A stretch of DNA of 64,000 bases, from assembly GCF_001431425.1 (NCBI RefSeq), contig NZ_LDJG01000007.1:84882-148881 (forward strand). The letters are read 5' to 3'. Both the position numbers and the translations under genes were made by a program. Position 1 is the first letter of the stretch. Every line of letters begins with the position of its first letter. The stretch is from Stenotrophomonas nitritireducens (GTDB lineage Bacteria; Pseudomonadota; Gammaproteobacteria; Xanthomonadales; Xanthomonadaceae). Of the stretch, positions 21,043 through 31,394 are shown in pieces. Below the pieces are notes generated by a model. That model made no database searches. It had not been told where the DNA came from and saw only the letters and a program-made list of their open reading frames with translations.

Positions 21043-22805
21043 CCGCGTTCTGGGACAGCCTGCATTTCATCCGCCCCGATTGGCTGTGGGCCTTGTTGCT
21101 GTTGCCGGCCGCGCTGCTTGGTGGCCGCTACCGGCGCCGCCGCCGCGGGGACTGGCGCCGTGCGGTGGACGCGCACCTGCTGCCGCACCTGCTGGTGGGC
21201 GGCGGCAGGCACGGCATCGGCGGATGGCTGGCCCTGTTGGCCGGCCTGCTGTTGGCGGTGCTGGCCCTGGCCGGGCCGAGCTGGCGCCAGGTCGAGCGGC
21301 CATTGTGGGAATCGAAGACGCCGCTGGTCGTGGTGCTGGACCTGTCCAGCCGTACCGGCGCGGCGGACCTGCCGCCGAGCCGGCTGCTGCAGGCGCGCGC
21401 CAAGCTGGCGATGCTGCTGCGCGAACGCCGGGGCGGCGGCGTGGCGCTGGTCGCCTATGCGGACGAACCTTTCACCGTGGCGCCGCTCACCGACGATGCC
21501 GCCAATGTCGCGCTGTTCCTAGACGCGCTGGCGCCGGACATCATGCCGGTGGACGGGCAGCGGGCGGACAAGGCGCTGGAATGGGCCGGTGACCTGCTGC
21601 ACCAGGCCAGCGCGCGCGATGGCGCGATCCTGCTGGTCAGCGACCACGCCGATGCCGCGGCGCGGGCCGAGGCCGTGCGCCTGCGCGCGAACGGCTACCG
21701 GGTATCGGCGCTGGGACTGGGCACGCCGGTGGGAGCCGCCTATCGCGACCGCGAGGGGCATATCGGCCAGGCCCGGCTGGACGAAGGCACGCTGCGTTCG
21801 CTGGCCGTCGCCGGCGGCGGCCGCTACGCGCGGCTGTCGGCCACGGATGCGGACCTGCAGTCGCTGGGCGTGCTGCGACCGCAGGCGGCCGATGGCGACC
21901 GGCCCGGTCGCGGCGCCGGCAAGACCTGGCAGGACGAAGGCTATTGGCTGCTGCCACCGCTGATGCTGGTCGCGCTGCTGGCATTCCGGCGGCGCCGGCA
22001 GGCACTGGCCGCCGTCGTGCTGTGCCTGTGGCTGCCGTTGGCCATGCCTGCCCAGGCAGCCGGAAGCGGAGGCTGGTGGCAGCGCGCCGACCAGCGCGAC
22101 CACCAGCGCCTGGCCGAAGGTGTCGAGGCCTACCGCAAGGGCGATTTCGCCGCCGCGCAGCGTCGCTTCGAGGGCATCGACAACGCGCAGGGCTGGTACA
22201 ACCTGGGCAACGCATTGGCGCGGCAGGGCCTTTACGACGAGGCGGTCGACGCTTACGACCATGCGCTGAAGCTGGCGCCAGGCATGGCCGATGCGAAGGC
22301 CAACCGCGCCGCGGTCGATGCCGTGCGCAAGCGCAAGCCGCCGCCGGGGCAGCAGGGTGGCGGCCAGCAGAACAAGCCCGATACGCAACAGGGCAAGCCA
22401 TCGCCCGTGCAGCAGTCGCAGGACGGCAGGTCGCAGGATCCGCCATCGCAGAGCCCGTCGCAGCAGGGGCAGTCGTCGCAGCAGAAGGACGCGCAACCCC
22501 CGCAGCCCGGCCAGGGCCAGCCCTCGGCGGACGAGCAGGGCAAAACGCCGCAGGCGGAAGATGCCCGGGGCCAGCAGCAGGCCGACCAGGCCCAGCGCGA
22601 GCGCATGGCCGAGGCGATGCGCCGGCAGCAGGACAACGACGGCGACGCCGCGAAGCGCGCGGCGCAGGCGGCGATGAGCCCGCAGGAGCGCGAGCGGCGG
22701 CAGGCGATGGAAGCGTGGATGCAGCGCGTGCCCGACGAGCCGGGCGATCTGTTGAAGGCGAAATTCCAGCTCGAATACGAGCGGCGCAGGCGGGAAGGGC
22801 GATGA
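21039..22805 (+). CDS. VWA and TPR domain membrane protein, BatB/BatC-like fusion
   Basis: A 588-residue protein combining what are two genes (batB, batC) in some bacteria. It has membrane helices at about 14-28 and 62-80, then a VWA domain. The MIDAS of that domain is degenerate: the DxSxS motif reads DLSSR at 101-105, so the second Ser is lost. Two more helices lie near 305-345. A TPR region follows (EAYRKGDFAAAQRRFEGI, GWYNLGNALARQGLYDEAVD), then a roughly 150-residue Gln/Pro/Ser-rich tail ending in the conserved RVPDEPGDLLKAKFQLEY. The TPR part should face the periplasm. ATGA overlaps join it to both neighbours. Confidence 0.88.
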   Translation: MTAFWDSLHFIRPDWLWALLLLPAALLGGRYRRRRRGDWRRAVDAHLLPHLLVGGGRHGIGGWLALLAGLLLAVLALAGPSWRQVERPLWESKTPLVVVLDLSSRTGAADLPPSRLLQARAKLAMLLRERRGGGVALVAYADEPFTVAPLTDDAANVALFLDALAPDIMPVDGQRADKALEWAGDLLHQASARDGAILLVSDHADAAARAEAVRLRANGYRVSALGLGTPVGAAYRDREGHIGQARLDEGTLRSLAVAGGGRYARLSATDADLQSLGVLRPQAADGDRPGRGAGKTWQDEGYWLLPPLMLVALLAFRRRRQALAAVVLCLWLPLAMPAQAAGSGGWWQRADQRDHQRLAEGVEAYRKGDFAAAQRRFEGIDNAQGWYNLGNALARQGLYDEAVDAYDHALKLAPGMADAKANRAAVDAVRKRKPPPGQQGGGQQNKPDTQQGKPSPVQQSQDGRSQDPPSQSPSQQGQSSQQKDAQPPQPGQGQPSADEQGKTPQAEDARGQQQADQAQRERMAEAMRRQQDNDGDAAKRAAQAAMSPQERERRQAMEAWMQRVPDEPGDLLKAKFQLEYERRRREGR

Positions 22806-24499
22806 AGCGGCGAAGCGTTCTGATGATGGTGTGGTTGTTCGCGTTGCTGGCCAGCGCCGCCGGCGTGCAGGCGCAGACCCGCGCGTGGCTGGATCGCGAC
22901 CACATCGGCGAAGGCGGCGTGGTCACCCTCAACATCGAGACCGACCAGGCCGGCGCGGCGCCGGATTACACGCCGCTGCAGGCCGATTTCGCGCTGGGCG
23001 GGCGCACCAGCGGGCGACAGACGCGCATGGTCAACGGCAGCGTCAGCAATACCGCGCTGTTCGGCGTCGTGCTCAGCCCGCGCCGCAGCGGTGTGCTGGA
23101 CGTGCCGCCATTGCGCGTCGGCGCGACGCAGACCCAGCCGCTGCGGCTGACGGTCGAGGCCGCGCCGGTGGCCAGCCGCGCCGGCGATGCGGCGGCCTTC
23201 GTGGAAACCGAAGTCGACGACCCGCAACCCTACGTGCAGCAGAGCGTTGGCGTGGTGGTGCGGCTGTATTTCGCGACCCAGCTGGCGTCGGGCGAACTGG
23301 ACCTGGCGACGCCCGCCTCCGCCTCGCTGCAGCGCGTGGGCCAGGACCGCAGCTCGTCGCGCGAAGTCGGCGGCCGCCGCTACAACGTGGTCGAACGGCG
23401 TTTCCTGCTGATCCCCGAGCGCAGCGGCCCGCTGCGGCTGGAAGGCGCGCGCTTCAGCGGCCGCGGTGCCGGCGGCTTCTTCGACGATGTCTTCGGGCGC
23501 GGCAACGGCGCGCTCAGCGCGCGCGCACCGGACCAGACCCTGCAGGTGCGCGCCGTGCCCGATGCCGCGCCGCAGCCCTGGCTGCCGCTGAAGGATCTGC
23601 GCCTGCGCTACACCGCCGCGCCGCAGTCGGCGCGGGTCGGCGAGGCGGCGACCCTGGAAGTGGAGGCCACCGCCGTCGGCGCCACGCGCGCTCAGTTCCC
23701 GGACCTGCCGGTGCCCGCGCTCGGCGACGCCGCGCAGGTATTCGCCGAACCGGTCCAGTACGACGAGACCTTCGATGGCAACGGCCCGCAACTGAAGCTG
23801 ACGCGCCGCTATTCCATCGTGCCGCAGCAGTCCGGCACCCTGGTGGTGCCCGGCATCCGCCTGCGCTGGTGGGACGTGCGCGCCGCCGAGGCCAGGACCG
23901 TCGCGTTGCCCGACCTGAGCCTGCCGGTGGCGCCGGGGACCGCGGCTGCGATGCCGCCGCCCGTCGTGCCGGATACCGCCCTCGTCCCGGCGCCCGCGCC
24001 GCAGTCCGGCGATGGCGCGATCGCGCTGCAGGGCGGCCGCAGTCTGCCGAAGATGCCGTGGCCGCTGCTGGCGGCGGGATTCGCCCTGCTGTGGCTGGCG
24101 ACCCTGGTCTGGGCGCTGGCCCGCCGGCGTGCGGCGCCGCGCCGCGACCTGCCGGCAGGAAACGACGCCGGGCGTCCCGCCACGGGCACGGCCACGCATT
24201 CGCTGGCCGATCTCAAACGCGCGCTGGATACCGGCGATCTGGACGACGTCGAGCAGGCGCTGCGTGGCATGGCCCGTCCCCCGGTCGCCGACCTGGACGC
24301 GCTGGCTGCGCGCCTGGGCAATGCCGCGCAGCGCGAGGCGCTGGATGCGCTGCGCCGCGCGCGCTGGGCCGATGGCAACGGAACTGCGGCACGGACCGCG
24401 CTGCGCGCGGCATTCAGCGGTGGGCCTTCCTGGCGGACGGACGAAGAAGCGCCGCCAGGGCCGTTGCCGCCGCTCTATCCCGGCCGCAGATCCAGCTGA
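22802..24499 (+). CDS. BatD-like periplasmic/membrane protein
   Basis: Last gene of the moxR operon. The 565-residue protein has a signal peptide (cleavage about VQA-Q at 24), tandem Ig-like beta domains typical of BatD (DRDHIGEGGVVTLNIETD, SPRRSGVLDVPPLRVG, FLLIPERSGPLRLEG, IVPQQSGTLVVPGIRLRWWD), a single membrane helix at about 417-440 (WPLLAAGFALLWLATLVWAL) and a cytoplasmic helical tail. In other bacteria Bat proteins have been tied to aerotolerance or envelope stress; the exact role here is unknown. Confidence 0.87.
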   Translation: MKRRSVLMMVWLFALLASAAGVQAQTRAWLDRDHIGEGGVVTLNIETDQAGAAPDYTPLQADFALGGRTSGRQTRMVNGSVSNTALFGVVLSPRRSGVLDVPPLRVGATQTQPLRLTVEAAPVASRAGDAAAFVETEVDDPQPYVQQSVGVVVRLYFATQLASGELDLATPASASLQRVGQDRSSSREVGGRRYNVVERRFLLIPERSGPLRLEGARFSGRGAGGFFDDVFGRGNGALSARAPDQTLQVRAVPDAAPQPWLPLKDLRLRYTAAPQSARVGEAATLEVEATAVGATRAQFPDLPVPALGDAAQVFAEPVQYDETFDGNGPQLKLTRRYSIVPQQSGTLVVPGIRLRWWDVRAAEARTVALPDLSLPVAPGTAAAMPPPVVPDTALVPAPAPQSGDGAIALQGGRSLPKMPWPLLAAGFALLWLATLVWALARRRAAPRRDLPAGNDAGRPATGTATHSLADLKRALDTGDLDDVEQALRGMARPPVADLDALAARLGNAAQREALDALRRARWADGNGTAARTALRAAFSGGPSWRTDEEAPPGPLPPLYPGRRSS

Positions 24500-24680
24500 T
24501 CCTTTCCTGTCGAAGGCGCCTCCGCTGGCCGGTACGCGCCGATGGCGCCGGGCAACCGGGCGCGCACCCGCGCGGCAAACGAGGCGATGCCGGCGCGGAG
24601 GGAACTGGCCCATATGGCAGGGGTGGCCGGTGTGCAGCTTTTGTTAAGCTACGCGACCTTTCGCCCGCGAGTACCGACGC

Positions 24681-26003
24681 ATGCCCAACGCCCAAGCGCC
24701 AAGGAAACCCTCCATGCCGTTGCACATCAAGGTGCTGCTTGGGTTCATGCTGGGCACGATCGTGGGCCTGGTCGCACACGCCACCGCGGCCGACGCGGCC
24801 TGGGTGAAGACCACCATCGACTACGTCACCCAGCCATTCGGGCAGATCTTCCTCAACCTGCTGTTCATGCTGGTGGTGCCGCTGATGTTCTCGGCGCTGG
24901 TGCTGGGCGTGGCCGAGCTGGGCGACATCGCCTCGCTGGGCCGCCTGGGCTGGAAAACGCTGAACTACACCGCGGTGGTGACCGCGCTGGCGGTCGGCAT
25001 CGGCCTGCTCTGCGTCAACCTGCTGCAGCCGGGCACGCACATGGACCCGGCCCTGGTCGAGCAGGCGATGAGCAACGCCAAGACCGGCGAGATCATCAGC
25101 AAGGGCAACGAACTGCGGCTGATGGACCTGCTGGTCAACATCGTGCCGCACAACATCGTCAATGCGATGGGCGACGACAGCAAGAAGCTGGGCATCGTGT
25201 TCTTCGCGCTGATGATCGGCATCGGCCTGGTGATGAAGCCGACCGCCGGCACCACGGCGTTCAAGAACGCCGTGCAGGGCCTGTTCGAGGTGTGCATGCA
25301 CCTGATCGGCATGTTCATCAAGCTGGCGCCGTTCGCGGTGGCGGCCTTCATGTTCAACCTGACCGCGCGGCTGGGCTGGGACGTGATCCAGAGCCTGATG
25401 TGGTTCGTGGTCACCGTACTGCTCGCGCTGGCGATCCATGGCTTCGTGGTCCTGCCGCTATGGGTGCGGCTGCTCGGCGGAATGCCGGTGCGCACCTTCT
25501 TCCGCGGTACCCAGGAAGCCACGCTGACCGCCTTCGCCACCGCCTCCTCGTCGGCGACCCTGCCGGTGACCCTGCGCGTGGCCGAGGAGAACCTGAAGCT
25601 GCCGCGCAAGGTCTCGCGTTTCGTGCTGACCGTCGGCGCCTCGGCCAACCACCACGGCACCGCGCTGTTCGAGGGCATCACCGTATTGTTCCTGGCGCAG
25701 GTCTATGGCCTGCACCTGGGCATGCCGCAGCAGCTGATGGTGCTGCTGCTGTGCATCCTCGGCGGCATCGGCACCGCCGGCATCCCGTCCGGCTCGCTGC
25801 CGGTGATCGCGATGATCTGCGGCATCATCGGCATCAAGCCCGAAGGCATCGGCATCATCCTGGGCGTCAACACGTTCCTGGACATGTGCCGCACCTCGCT
25901 CAACGTCACCGGCGACCTGGCCACCGCCGTGGTGGTCTCGCACCGCAGCGGCGTGACCGACGACGAGGTGCCGGAAGTTCCGGACAACGCCGGCCATCAT
26001 TGA
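24681..26003 (+). CDS. Dicarboxylate/amino acid:cation symporter (DAACS family)
   Basis: Inner-membrane uptake carrier of the GltP/DctA family, coupling glutamate/aspartate or C4-dicarboxylates to H+ or Na+. The 440 residues show about eight membrane helices plus two re-entrant loops: the serine-rich HP1 motif [11 protein letters not shown], the HP2-type [13 protein letters not shown], and the TM8 substrate motif [17 protein letters not shown]. The Arg in this motif favours acidic amino acids over dicarboxylates in characterised relatives, but the substrate is not certain. ATG 24681 is used; ATG 24714 ([10 protein letters not shown]) has a better Shine-Dalgarno (AAGGAAA). Single gene with its own terminator. 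Confidence 0.92.
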   Translation: MPNAQAPRKPSMPLHIKVLLGFMLGTIVGLVAHATAADAAWVKTTIDYVTQPFGQIFLNLLFMLVVPLMFSALVLGVAELGDIASLGRLGWKTLNYTAVVTALAVGIGLLCVNLLQPGTHMDPALVEQAMSNAKTGEIISKGNELRLMDLLVNIVPHNIVNAMGDDSKKLGIVFFALMIGIGLVMKPTAGTTAFKNAVQGLFEVCMHLIGMFIKLAPFAVAAFMFNLTARLGWDVIQSLMWFVVTVLLALAIHGFVVLPLWVRLLGGMPVRTFFRGTQEATLTAFATASSSATLPVTLRVAEENLKLPRKVSRFVLTVGASANHHGTALFEGITVLFLAQVYGLHLGMPQQLMVLLLCILGGIGTAGIPSGSLPVIAMICGIIGIKPEGIGIILGVNTFLDMCRTSLNVTGDLATAVVVSHRSGVTDDEVPEVPDNAGHH

Positions 26004-26028
26004 GCCGGCCGCAAGCCGGAGCCGCACG

Positions 26029-26050
26029 AAGGCCGCCCCTGGGCGGCCTT
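26029..26050 (+). terminator. Terminator of the symporter gene
   Basis: Stem AAGGCCGCCC/GGGCGGCCTT (26029-26038, 26041-26050) with a minimal loop. Little T tract. Confidence 0.65.
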
Positions 26051-26100
26051 CGCCGTTCCGGAAGCAGGCGCGGCTTGCCTGTGCCGCAGGCGGACATGGC

Positions 26101-26129
26101 CTGACCTGCCCGGTGCTCTGTGGGACAAT
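26101..26129 (+). promoter_or_regulatory. Probable promoter of tkt
   Basis: CTGACC at 26101-26106 and GACAAT at 26124-26129 are separated by 17 bases; the start codon is 44 bases downstream. Confidence 0.5.
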
Positions 26130-26172
26130 GGGCCGCCCGCAGCTCCGCGGGAGCCTCCCGACCCGACGAACC

Positions 26173-28179
26173 ATGACGCAGCCCACCCGCCGCCAGTTGG
26201 CGAACGCCATCCGTTTCCTCGCCGCCGATGCGGTGCAAGCCGCCAACTCCGGCCACCCCGGCATGCCGATGGGCATGGCCGACATCGCCGAAGTGCTCTG
26301 GAACGACTATCTCCGCCACAATCCGAACAACCCGAAGTGGTTCAACCGCGACCGCTTCGTGCTGTCCAACGGCCATGGTTCGATGCTGCAGTACGCGCTG
26401 CTGCACCTGAGCGGCTACGACCTGCCGATCGAGCAGCTCAAGGCCTTCCGCCAGCTCGGCAGCAAGACCGCGGGCCACCCGGAGCGCCATGAAACCCCGG
26501 GCGTGGAAACCACCACCGGCCCGCTGGGCCAGGGCCTGGCCAACGCCGTGGGTTTCGCGCTGGCCGAGAAGCTGCTGGCGCAGCGCTACAACCGCCCCGA
26601 ATTCGAAGTCGTCGACCACCGCACCTGGGTGTTCATGGGCGACGGCTGCCTGATGGAAGGCATCTCCCACGAAGCCGCCTCACTGGCCGGCACCTGGGGC
26701 CTGGGCAAGCTGGTCTGCTTCTGGGACGACAACAACATCTCCATCGACGGTGAAGTGGAAGGCTGGTTCACCGACGACACCCCGGCGCGCTTCGAGTCCT
26801 ACGGCTGGAACGTGGTGCGCGGCGTCGACGGCCATGATCCGGAAAGCATCAAGGCCGGCATCGACGCGGCGCTGTCGCAGTTCGACAAGCCGACCCTGAT
26901 CTGCTGCAAGACCACCATTGGTTTCGGTTCGCCGAACAAGGCCGGCCAGGAGTCCAGCCACGGCGCACCGCTGGGCAAGGACGAGCTGGAAGCCACCCGC
27001 AAGGCGCTGGACTGGCCGTATGGCCCGTTCGAGATCCCGGAAGAGATCTACGCCGGCTGGCGCGCCGGCGGCACCGGCACCCTGCGCCAGGCCGAGTGGG
27101 AGCAGCTGTTCGACAAGTACGCCGCGCAGTTCCCGGCCGAAGCCGAGGAGCTGACCCGCCGCTCGCACGGCGAGCTGCCGGCCGACTTCATTGCCCAGGC
27201 CGATGCCTACATCGCCCAGGTGCAGGCCGAAGCGCCGAACATCGCCTCGCGCAAGGCCTCGCAGAACGCCATCCAGGCCTTCGCACCGCTGCTGCCGGAA
27301 ATCATCGGCGGCTCGGCCGACCTGGCCGGTTCCAACCTGACCCTGTGGAAGGGCGCGCATACCGTGGTCGGCGACGACCCGCAGGCCAACTACGTGCACT
27401 ACGGCGTGCGCGAGTTCGGCATGAGCGCCATCGCCAACGGCCTGGCCCTGCACGGTGGTTTCCTGCCGTTCGACGCCACCTTCCTGGTGTTCAGTGACTA
27501 TGCCCGCAACGCGCTGCGCATGAGCGCGCTGATCCCGGCGCAGGTCATCCACGTGTTCACCCACGACTCCATCGGCCTGGGCGAGGACGGCCCGACCCAC
27601 CAGCCGGTCGAGCACGTCTCCTCGCTGCGCTACATCCCCAACAACGATGTGTGGCGTCCGTGCGATGCCGCCGAATCGGCGGTGAGCTGGAAGGCGGCGA
27701 TCCTGCGCAGGGACAACCCGAGCTGCCTGATCTTCAGCCGCCAGAACCTGGCGCCGCAGCAGCGCAGCGCCGAGCAGGTCAAGCAGATCGAGCGCGGCGG
27801 CTACGTGCTGGCCGATGCCGCCGGCACGCCGGACGTGATCCTGATCGGCACCGGCTCGGAAGTGGGCCTGGCCATGGCCGCCAAGGCCGAACTGGACGCG
27901 GCCGGCATCAAGACCCGCGTGGTGTCGATGCCGTCCACCAACGTGTTCGACCGCCAGGACGCGGCCTACCGCGAATCGGTGCTGCCCAATGCCGTGCGTG
28001 CCCGCGTGGCGGTGGAGGCCGGCGTCACCGGTTTCTGGCGCCAGTACGTGGGCCTGGACGGCGCGGTGATCGGCCTGGATACCTTCGGTGCCTCGGCCCC
28101 GGCCGACAAGCTGTACCAGCACTTCGGCATCACCACCGAAGCGGTGGTCGCCGCAGCCAGGGCGCAGCTGGCCAAGTAA
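26173..28179 (+). CDS. tkt: Transketolase
   Basis: Thiamine-diphosphate enzyme of the pentose phosphate pathway moving two-carbon units between sugar phosphates. The 668-residue protein has [12 protein letters not shown] near 25-36, the ThDP motif beginning [18 protein letters not shown] and ending in the paired Asn of [10 protein letters not shown], the pyrimidine domain with [19 protein letters not shown], and a C-terminal domain with GTGSEVGLA. Length and motifs are standard. ATG 26173 is chosen as the start of the conserved [17 protein letters not shown]; no clear Shine-Dalgarno is visible. Single gene, strong terminator, then a REP pair. Confidence 0.97.
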   Translation: MTQPTRRQLANAIRFLAADAVQAANSGHPGMPMGMADIAEVLWNDYLRHNPNNPKWFNRDRFVLSNGHGSMLQYALLHLSGYDLPIEQLKAFRQLGSKTAGHPERHETPGVETTTGPLGQGLANAVGFALAEKLLAQRYNRPEFEVVDHRTWVFMGDGCLMEGISHEAASLAGTWGLGKLVCFWDDNNISIDGEVEGWFTDDTPARFESYGWNVVRGVDGHDPESIKAGIDAALSQFDKPTLICCKTTIGFGSPNKAGQESSHGAPLGKDELEATRKALDWPYGPFEIPEEIYAGWRAGGTGTLRQAEWEQLFDKYAAQFPAEAEELTRRSHGELPADFIAQADAYIAQVQAEAPNIASRKASQNAIQAFAPLLPEIIGGSADLAGSNLTLWKGAHTVVGDDPQANYVHYGVREFGMSAIANGLALHGGFLPFDATFLVFSDYARNALRMSALIPAQVIHVFTHDSIGLGEDGPTHQPVEHVSSLRYIPNNDVWRPCDAAESAVSWKAAILRRDNPSCLIFSRQNLAPQQRSAEQVKQIERGGYVLADAAGTPDVILIGTGSEVGLAMAAKAELDAAGIKTRVVSMPSTNVFDRQDAAYRESVLPNAVRARVAVEAGVTGFWRQYVGLDGAVIGLDTFGASAPADKLYQHFGITTEAVVAAARAQLAK

Positions 28180-28200
28180 CGCGCGACAGCGTTGCGAAGC

Positions 28201-28235
28201 GGAAAAGGCCGGGGATTCCCCGGCCTTTTCCTTGT
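28201..28235 (+). terminator. Terminator of tkt
   Basis: A 14-bp perfect stem (28201-28214 with 28218-28231) with a 3-base ATT loop. The A-rich start of the stem gives TTTTCC on the descending arm and TTGT follows. Confidence 0.88.
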
Positions 28236-28256
28236 CGGCCTATCACCACCTGGCCT

Positions 28257-28418
28257 GTAGAGCGGGGCAGCGCCCCGCTGGGGGCATTGTCGGCCAAGCC
28301 CCGCCGGGCGGTGCCCGGCGCTACAGAGTCACCGCGACTTCACCCCCCATGTAGAGCGGGGCAACGCCCCGCTGAGGCCTCACTAGGAAAGCCTCGCCGG
28401 GCGGTGCCCGGCGCTACA
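28257..28418. repeat. GTAG-headed REP block 3 (2 pairs)
   Basis: GTAGAGCGGGGC heads at 28257 and 28351 (94 bases apart), each facing an inverted GTAGCGCCGGGC-type hairpin (the last CTAC at 28414-28417). The remainder of the gap up to 28592 shows no gene I can support. Confidence 0.85.
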
Positions 28419-28592
28419 GAGCTGCATATGCCGGCGGCCTTGCGCGCCGCTTTCTTTGCGATCAAGTCGGGAAGCACTTCTTCCTGGGCGCGCTGGTTCC
28501 CTTGTTCCGGGCATGCGAGCATCCCGATGCCGGAAGCCCATCGTGGGTTTCCGATCCAGGCTGCCTGCATGGGGGCCATCCGGAGACCAACA

Positions 28593-28973
28593 ATGAAACG
28601 CGTGACCGGCATCGGCGGCATCTTCTTCAAGGCGAAGGACCCGGCCGCACTGGCGGCCTGGTATCGCGATCATCTCGGGCTCGATGTCGCCGGCTGGAAT
28701 GGCGCGGTCTTCCCGTGGGGCGGCGAGGGCAGTGCGCCGGGCATGACGATCTGGAGCCCGTTCGCCGCCGACACGACCTACATGGCGCCGGGCACCGCCT
28801 CGTTCATGGTCAACTTCCGCGTCGCCGATCTCGATGCGCTGCTGCCGGTGCTCCGTGCCGAAGGCTGCAACGTCGTGGACGGAATCGAAACCTCGGAGCA
28901 GGGCAAGTTCGGCTGGGTCATCGACCCGGAAGGCAACAAGGTCGAGCTGTGGGAGCCGCCGGCGGGGCAATAG
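28593..28973 (+). CDS. VOC (glyoxalase/bleomycin-resistance) superfamily protein
   Basis: A 126-residue single-module VOC protein: MKRVTGIGGIFFKAKDPAALAAWYRDHLGLDVAGWNG is the first beta-alpha-beta-beta-beta unit and FGWVIDPEGNKVELWEPP is the classic C-terminal metal-site strand (Glu118 a likely ligand). Substrate cannot be deduced. CGGAGA lies 7 bases before the ATG. The next VOC gene starts 20 bases after its stop, and the two probably form a small operon. Confidence 0.88.
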   Translation: MKRVTGIGGIFFKAKDPAALAAWYRDHLGLDVAGWNGAVFPWGGEGSAPGMTIWSPFAADTTYMAPGTASFMVNFRVADLDALLPVLRAEGCNVVDGIETSEQGKFGWVIDPEGNKVELWEPPAGQ

Positions 28974-28993
28974 CGCGCACCGTGGAGAATCCG

Positions 28994-29362
28994 ATGAAAG
29001 TGAAGCGCATCGTCGCCAACATCCATACCGGCGAACCGGCCGCGGCCGACGCGTTCTACCACGCGATCCTCGGGCTGGAGCCGGTCATGGATCATGGCTG
29101 GATCCGCACCTATGCGGCAGCGTCGCGCATGATCCCGCAGTTGAGTTTCGCCGTCGAGGGCGGATCGGGGACGCCGGTGCCGGATCTGTCGGTGGAGGTC
29201 GACGATCTGGCCGAAGCGCTTGCGCGCATCCGCGCCGCCGGCATCGCCATCGAATACGGGCCGGCGCGCGAACCATGGGGCGTGCGCCGCTTCTTCGTGC
29301 GCGATCCGTTCGGCAAGCTGGTGAACATCCTGCAGCACGATCCGGACGCCGCGGGCGCCTGA
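28994..29362 (+). CDS. VOC superfamily protein
   Basis: A 122-residue VOC protein beginning MKVKRIVANIHTGEPAAADAFY, ending with WGVRRFFVRDPFGKLVNILQH, the family's FxxDPxGxxxxxxQ pattern. The middle (VEGGSGTPVPDLSVEVDDLAEALARIRAAG) is typical of bleomycin-resistance/dioxygenase-type modules. No substrate assignment. GGAGA is 5-9 bases upstream of the ATG. Its partner gene upstream is a different VOC subtype, so the pair is not a recent duplication. Confidence 0.87.
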   Translation: MKVKRIVANIHTGEPAAADAFYHAILGLEPVMDHGWIRTYAAASRMIPQLSFAVEGGSGTPVPDLSVEVDDLAEALARIRAAGIAIEYGPAREPWGVRRFFVRDPFGKLVNILQHDPDAAGA

Positions 29363-29372
29363 GCGTCGGTGC

Positions 29373-31328
29373 TCAGGCCCGCGCCGTGCGCGCCAGTGCC
29401 AGGCGCAGCAGGCGCGCGTCGAGCCACTCGCTGAAACCCGCCGGCCGCTCCAGTTCCATGCGCTGCAGGTACATGGCGTCGTTGTCGCCGGCGCGCTGCA
29501 ACAGGGCGGCGAACACGGTGCGCAGCTTGCCGCCGACGCTGCCGGTGCTGGCCTTCAACCAGGTCAGCGCGCGCAGCAGATCCTGTTCGACCGGGGTGAA
29601 ATCGCTGCCCAGCGGGTAGTCGGGCAGGCTGCCGTCGCGGCGGAACGGCGCCAGCGCGGCGGCCCGCACACCGGCGCGGTTGCGCTGCCAGTGGGCGGGC
29701 GCGCTGAAGCCGCGCTCCAGTTTCTTCGCCGCCTTCGCCTGTTCCAGCAGGGGCGCCTGGAAGGCGGCGTCGGTGATGCCGGCCATCGCGATCACGCAGT
29801 CCTCGTCGGTCATGCCGCGCAGGTCGGCGATGCCGTATTCGTCGATGAAGAGGTCGCGCAGGTGGCGGGGAATGGTGGTGTGGCCGTAGTTCCAGCGGAT
29901 GTTGGAACGCGGGTTCCCGGCACCTTCGCGCAGGGCGCGGAACATGAGGACGCTGCGCGCATCCGGCAGCGCGTGCGCCATCGCCACGAAGTCGTGCTGG
30001 CCGCCGACGCCGGACACCACGCGGCCATCGTCCAGCGCGTCGGACACCGCCGCGCCGAGCGCGGTGGCCATCATGCAGGAGTTGAAGAAGCGCGCCTGGC
30101 GGCGCTGCAGCCGCTGCAGGGTCTCGTCGCCGCCGTAGATCTGGTTGATCTCGCTGATGCGGCGCATGCCGATGGCGCGGCGCTCGTCCTCCGGCAGGTG
30201 CCGCAGCCAGTCGTAGAACGCCGGCGAGCCGAGATAGAACGCGCCGTGCAGGTATTGTCCTTCCTCGGCCAGCCGCGCATGGTCGGCGGTGTAGGCGCTG
30301 CCGTTGGCCAGGCGCTGCATCAGCCCCAGGTCGTCGTGCACCTTGCGACGGATCACGCCGCTCTGCACCAGCTTGCGGAAGCCCTCGTTGAGCATTTCGC
30401 TGCAACCGAACAGGCCGGTCGCGAACGGCTCCAGTCCGCCGATCTCGCGCACCAGCGGGTGGTCCTCCAGTGTCGGGTCGAGTGCGCGCAGGATCTGGCG
30501 GTAGCGGACGTTGTCGGTATGGCGCAGCACCAGCGCATGGCTTAGCGCGTCGGCCAGCGCGCCGATGCCGATCTGCAGGGTGCCGCCGTCGCGCACCAGC
30601 GCGCTGGCGTACAGGCCGATGGCGTAGTCGGCATCGCTGACCGGCTGCCGGGGCAGGCCGAACAGTTTCGGATACGGGCCGGGCGGGGTGAGCACCAGGT
30701 CGAAGAACGCCGCGTCCACCGTGGCGGTGCCGCCCAGCCACGGCAGTTCCGGGTCGATCTCGGCGATCAGCAGCGGGCGCGGCAGGCCGCGCGCGGCGAT
30801 GGCATCCAGCGTGTCTTGGGTGATGTCGTTGTTGCAGGACAGCGACAGCCGCGCGCTGCCTTCGCACGCGGCCACCTTCTGCACGATGGCGTGCGGCGCG
30901 CGCTGCGCCACCGCGTCGGCGGCCTGGGTGTAGTTGAGGCTGGTATAGGCGCGCTGCGCCTGCGAAGAGCCGAGCAGCGCGCCGGACTGCATGTAGAACT
31001 CTTCCACCTGCACATGCGCGGGCAGGGCGTCGCGCGCGACCGCCTGCGCATAGGCCAGGCGCGGAAAGTCGGCGCCGAAGTGTCGCTCGACGAACGGGCG
31101 CAGGAAGCGCGCCTGCAGGTCATTGCCGCCGGCGTGGGGCGGATCGAGCGAAAGCGCGGTGTACAGCTGCAGTGGGCGCGAGGGATCCCGCTCGATCCGG
31201 GCATACAGCGCATTGAGCAGCCGGTGTGGTTTTCCCAGCGCCAGCGGCGCGCCGATGCGCAGCGGCCCTTCGACACGGGCCAGCAGCCACGCCGCGGCGG
31301 CATCGGGATCGGTCACATGGTCGGGCAT
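29373..31328 (-). CDS. Acetyl-CoA hydrolase/transferase family protein
   Basis: Member of the family I CoA-transferase group that includes acetyl-CoA hydrolase and succinyl-CoA:acetate/4-hydroxybutyrate CoA-transferases. At 651 residues it is longer than the usual 430-550. The N-terminal half is atypical (LLARVEGPLRIGAPLALGKPHRLLNALYAR). The C-terminal half has the family markers GALADALSHALVLRH, SGVGGQHDFV, NYGHTTIPRHLRDLFIDEYGIADLRGMTDEDCVIAM and a roughly 110-residue extension. The active-site Glu is not assigned with confidence. ATG 31328 is the most conservative start; ATG 31358 (MPPSWNN) is also possible and neither has a clear Shine-Dalgarno. Divergent from the blaI operon; it converges on the second VOC gene with only 10 bases between them. 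Confidence 0.83.
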   Translation of the reverse strand: MPDHVTDPDAAAAWLLARVEGPLRIGAPLALGKPHRLLNALYARIERDPSRPLQLYTALSLDPPHAGGNDLQARFLRPFVERHFGADFPRLAYAQAVARDALPAHVQVEEFYMQSGALLGSSQAQRAYTSLNYTQAADAVAQRAPHAIVQKVAACEGSARLSLSCNNDITQDTLDAIAARGLPRPLLIAEIDPELPWLGGTATVDAAFFDLVLTPPGPYPKLFGLPRQPVSDADYAIGLYASALVRDGGTLQIGIGALADALSHALVLRHTDNVRYRQILRALDPTLEDHPLVREIGGLEPFATGLFGCSEMLNEGFRKLVQSGVIRRKVHDDLGLMQRLANGSAYTADHARLAEEGQYLHGAFYLGSPAFYDWLRHLPEDERRAIGMRRISEINQIYGGDETLQRLQRRQARFFNSCMMATALGAAVSDALDDGRVVSGVGGQHDFVAMAHALPDARSVLMFRALREGAGNPRSNIRWNYGHTTIPRHLRDLFIDEYGIADLRGMTDEDCVIAMAGITDAAFQAPLLEQAKAAKKLERGFSAPAHWQRNRAGVRAAALAPFRRDGSLPDYPLGSDFTPVEQDLLRALTWLKASTGSVGGKLRTVFAALLQRAGDNDAMYLQRMELERPAGFSEWLDARLLRLALARTARA

Positions 31329-31394
31329 GGCAGGTGCGTTGTTCCAGGAAGGCGGCATTACAGCATCCGGGCGATGAAGCCGCGGTCGGGACGC

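Noticed and set aside
28340..28630. Small minus-strand frame across REP block 3 and the start of the first VOC gene
   Set aside because: It translates REP sequence and overlaps a well supported gene.
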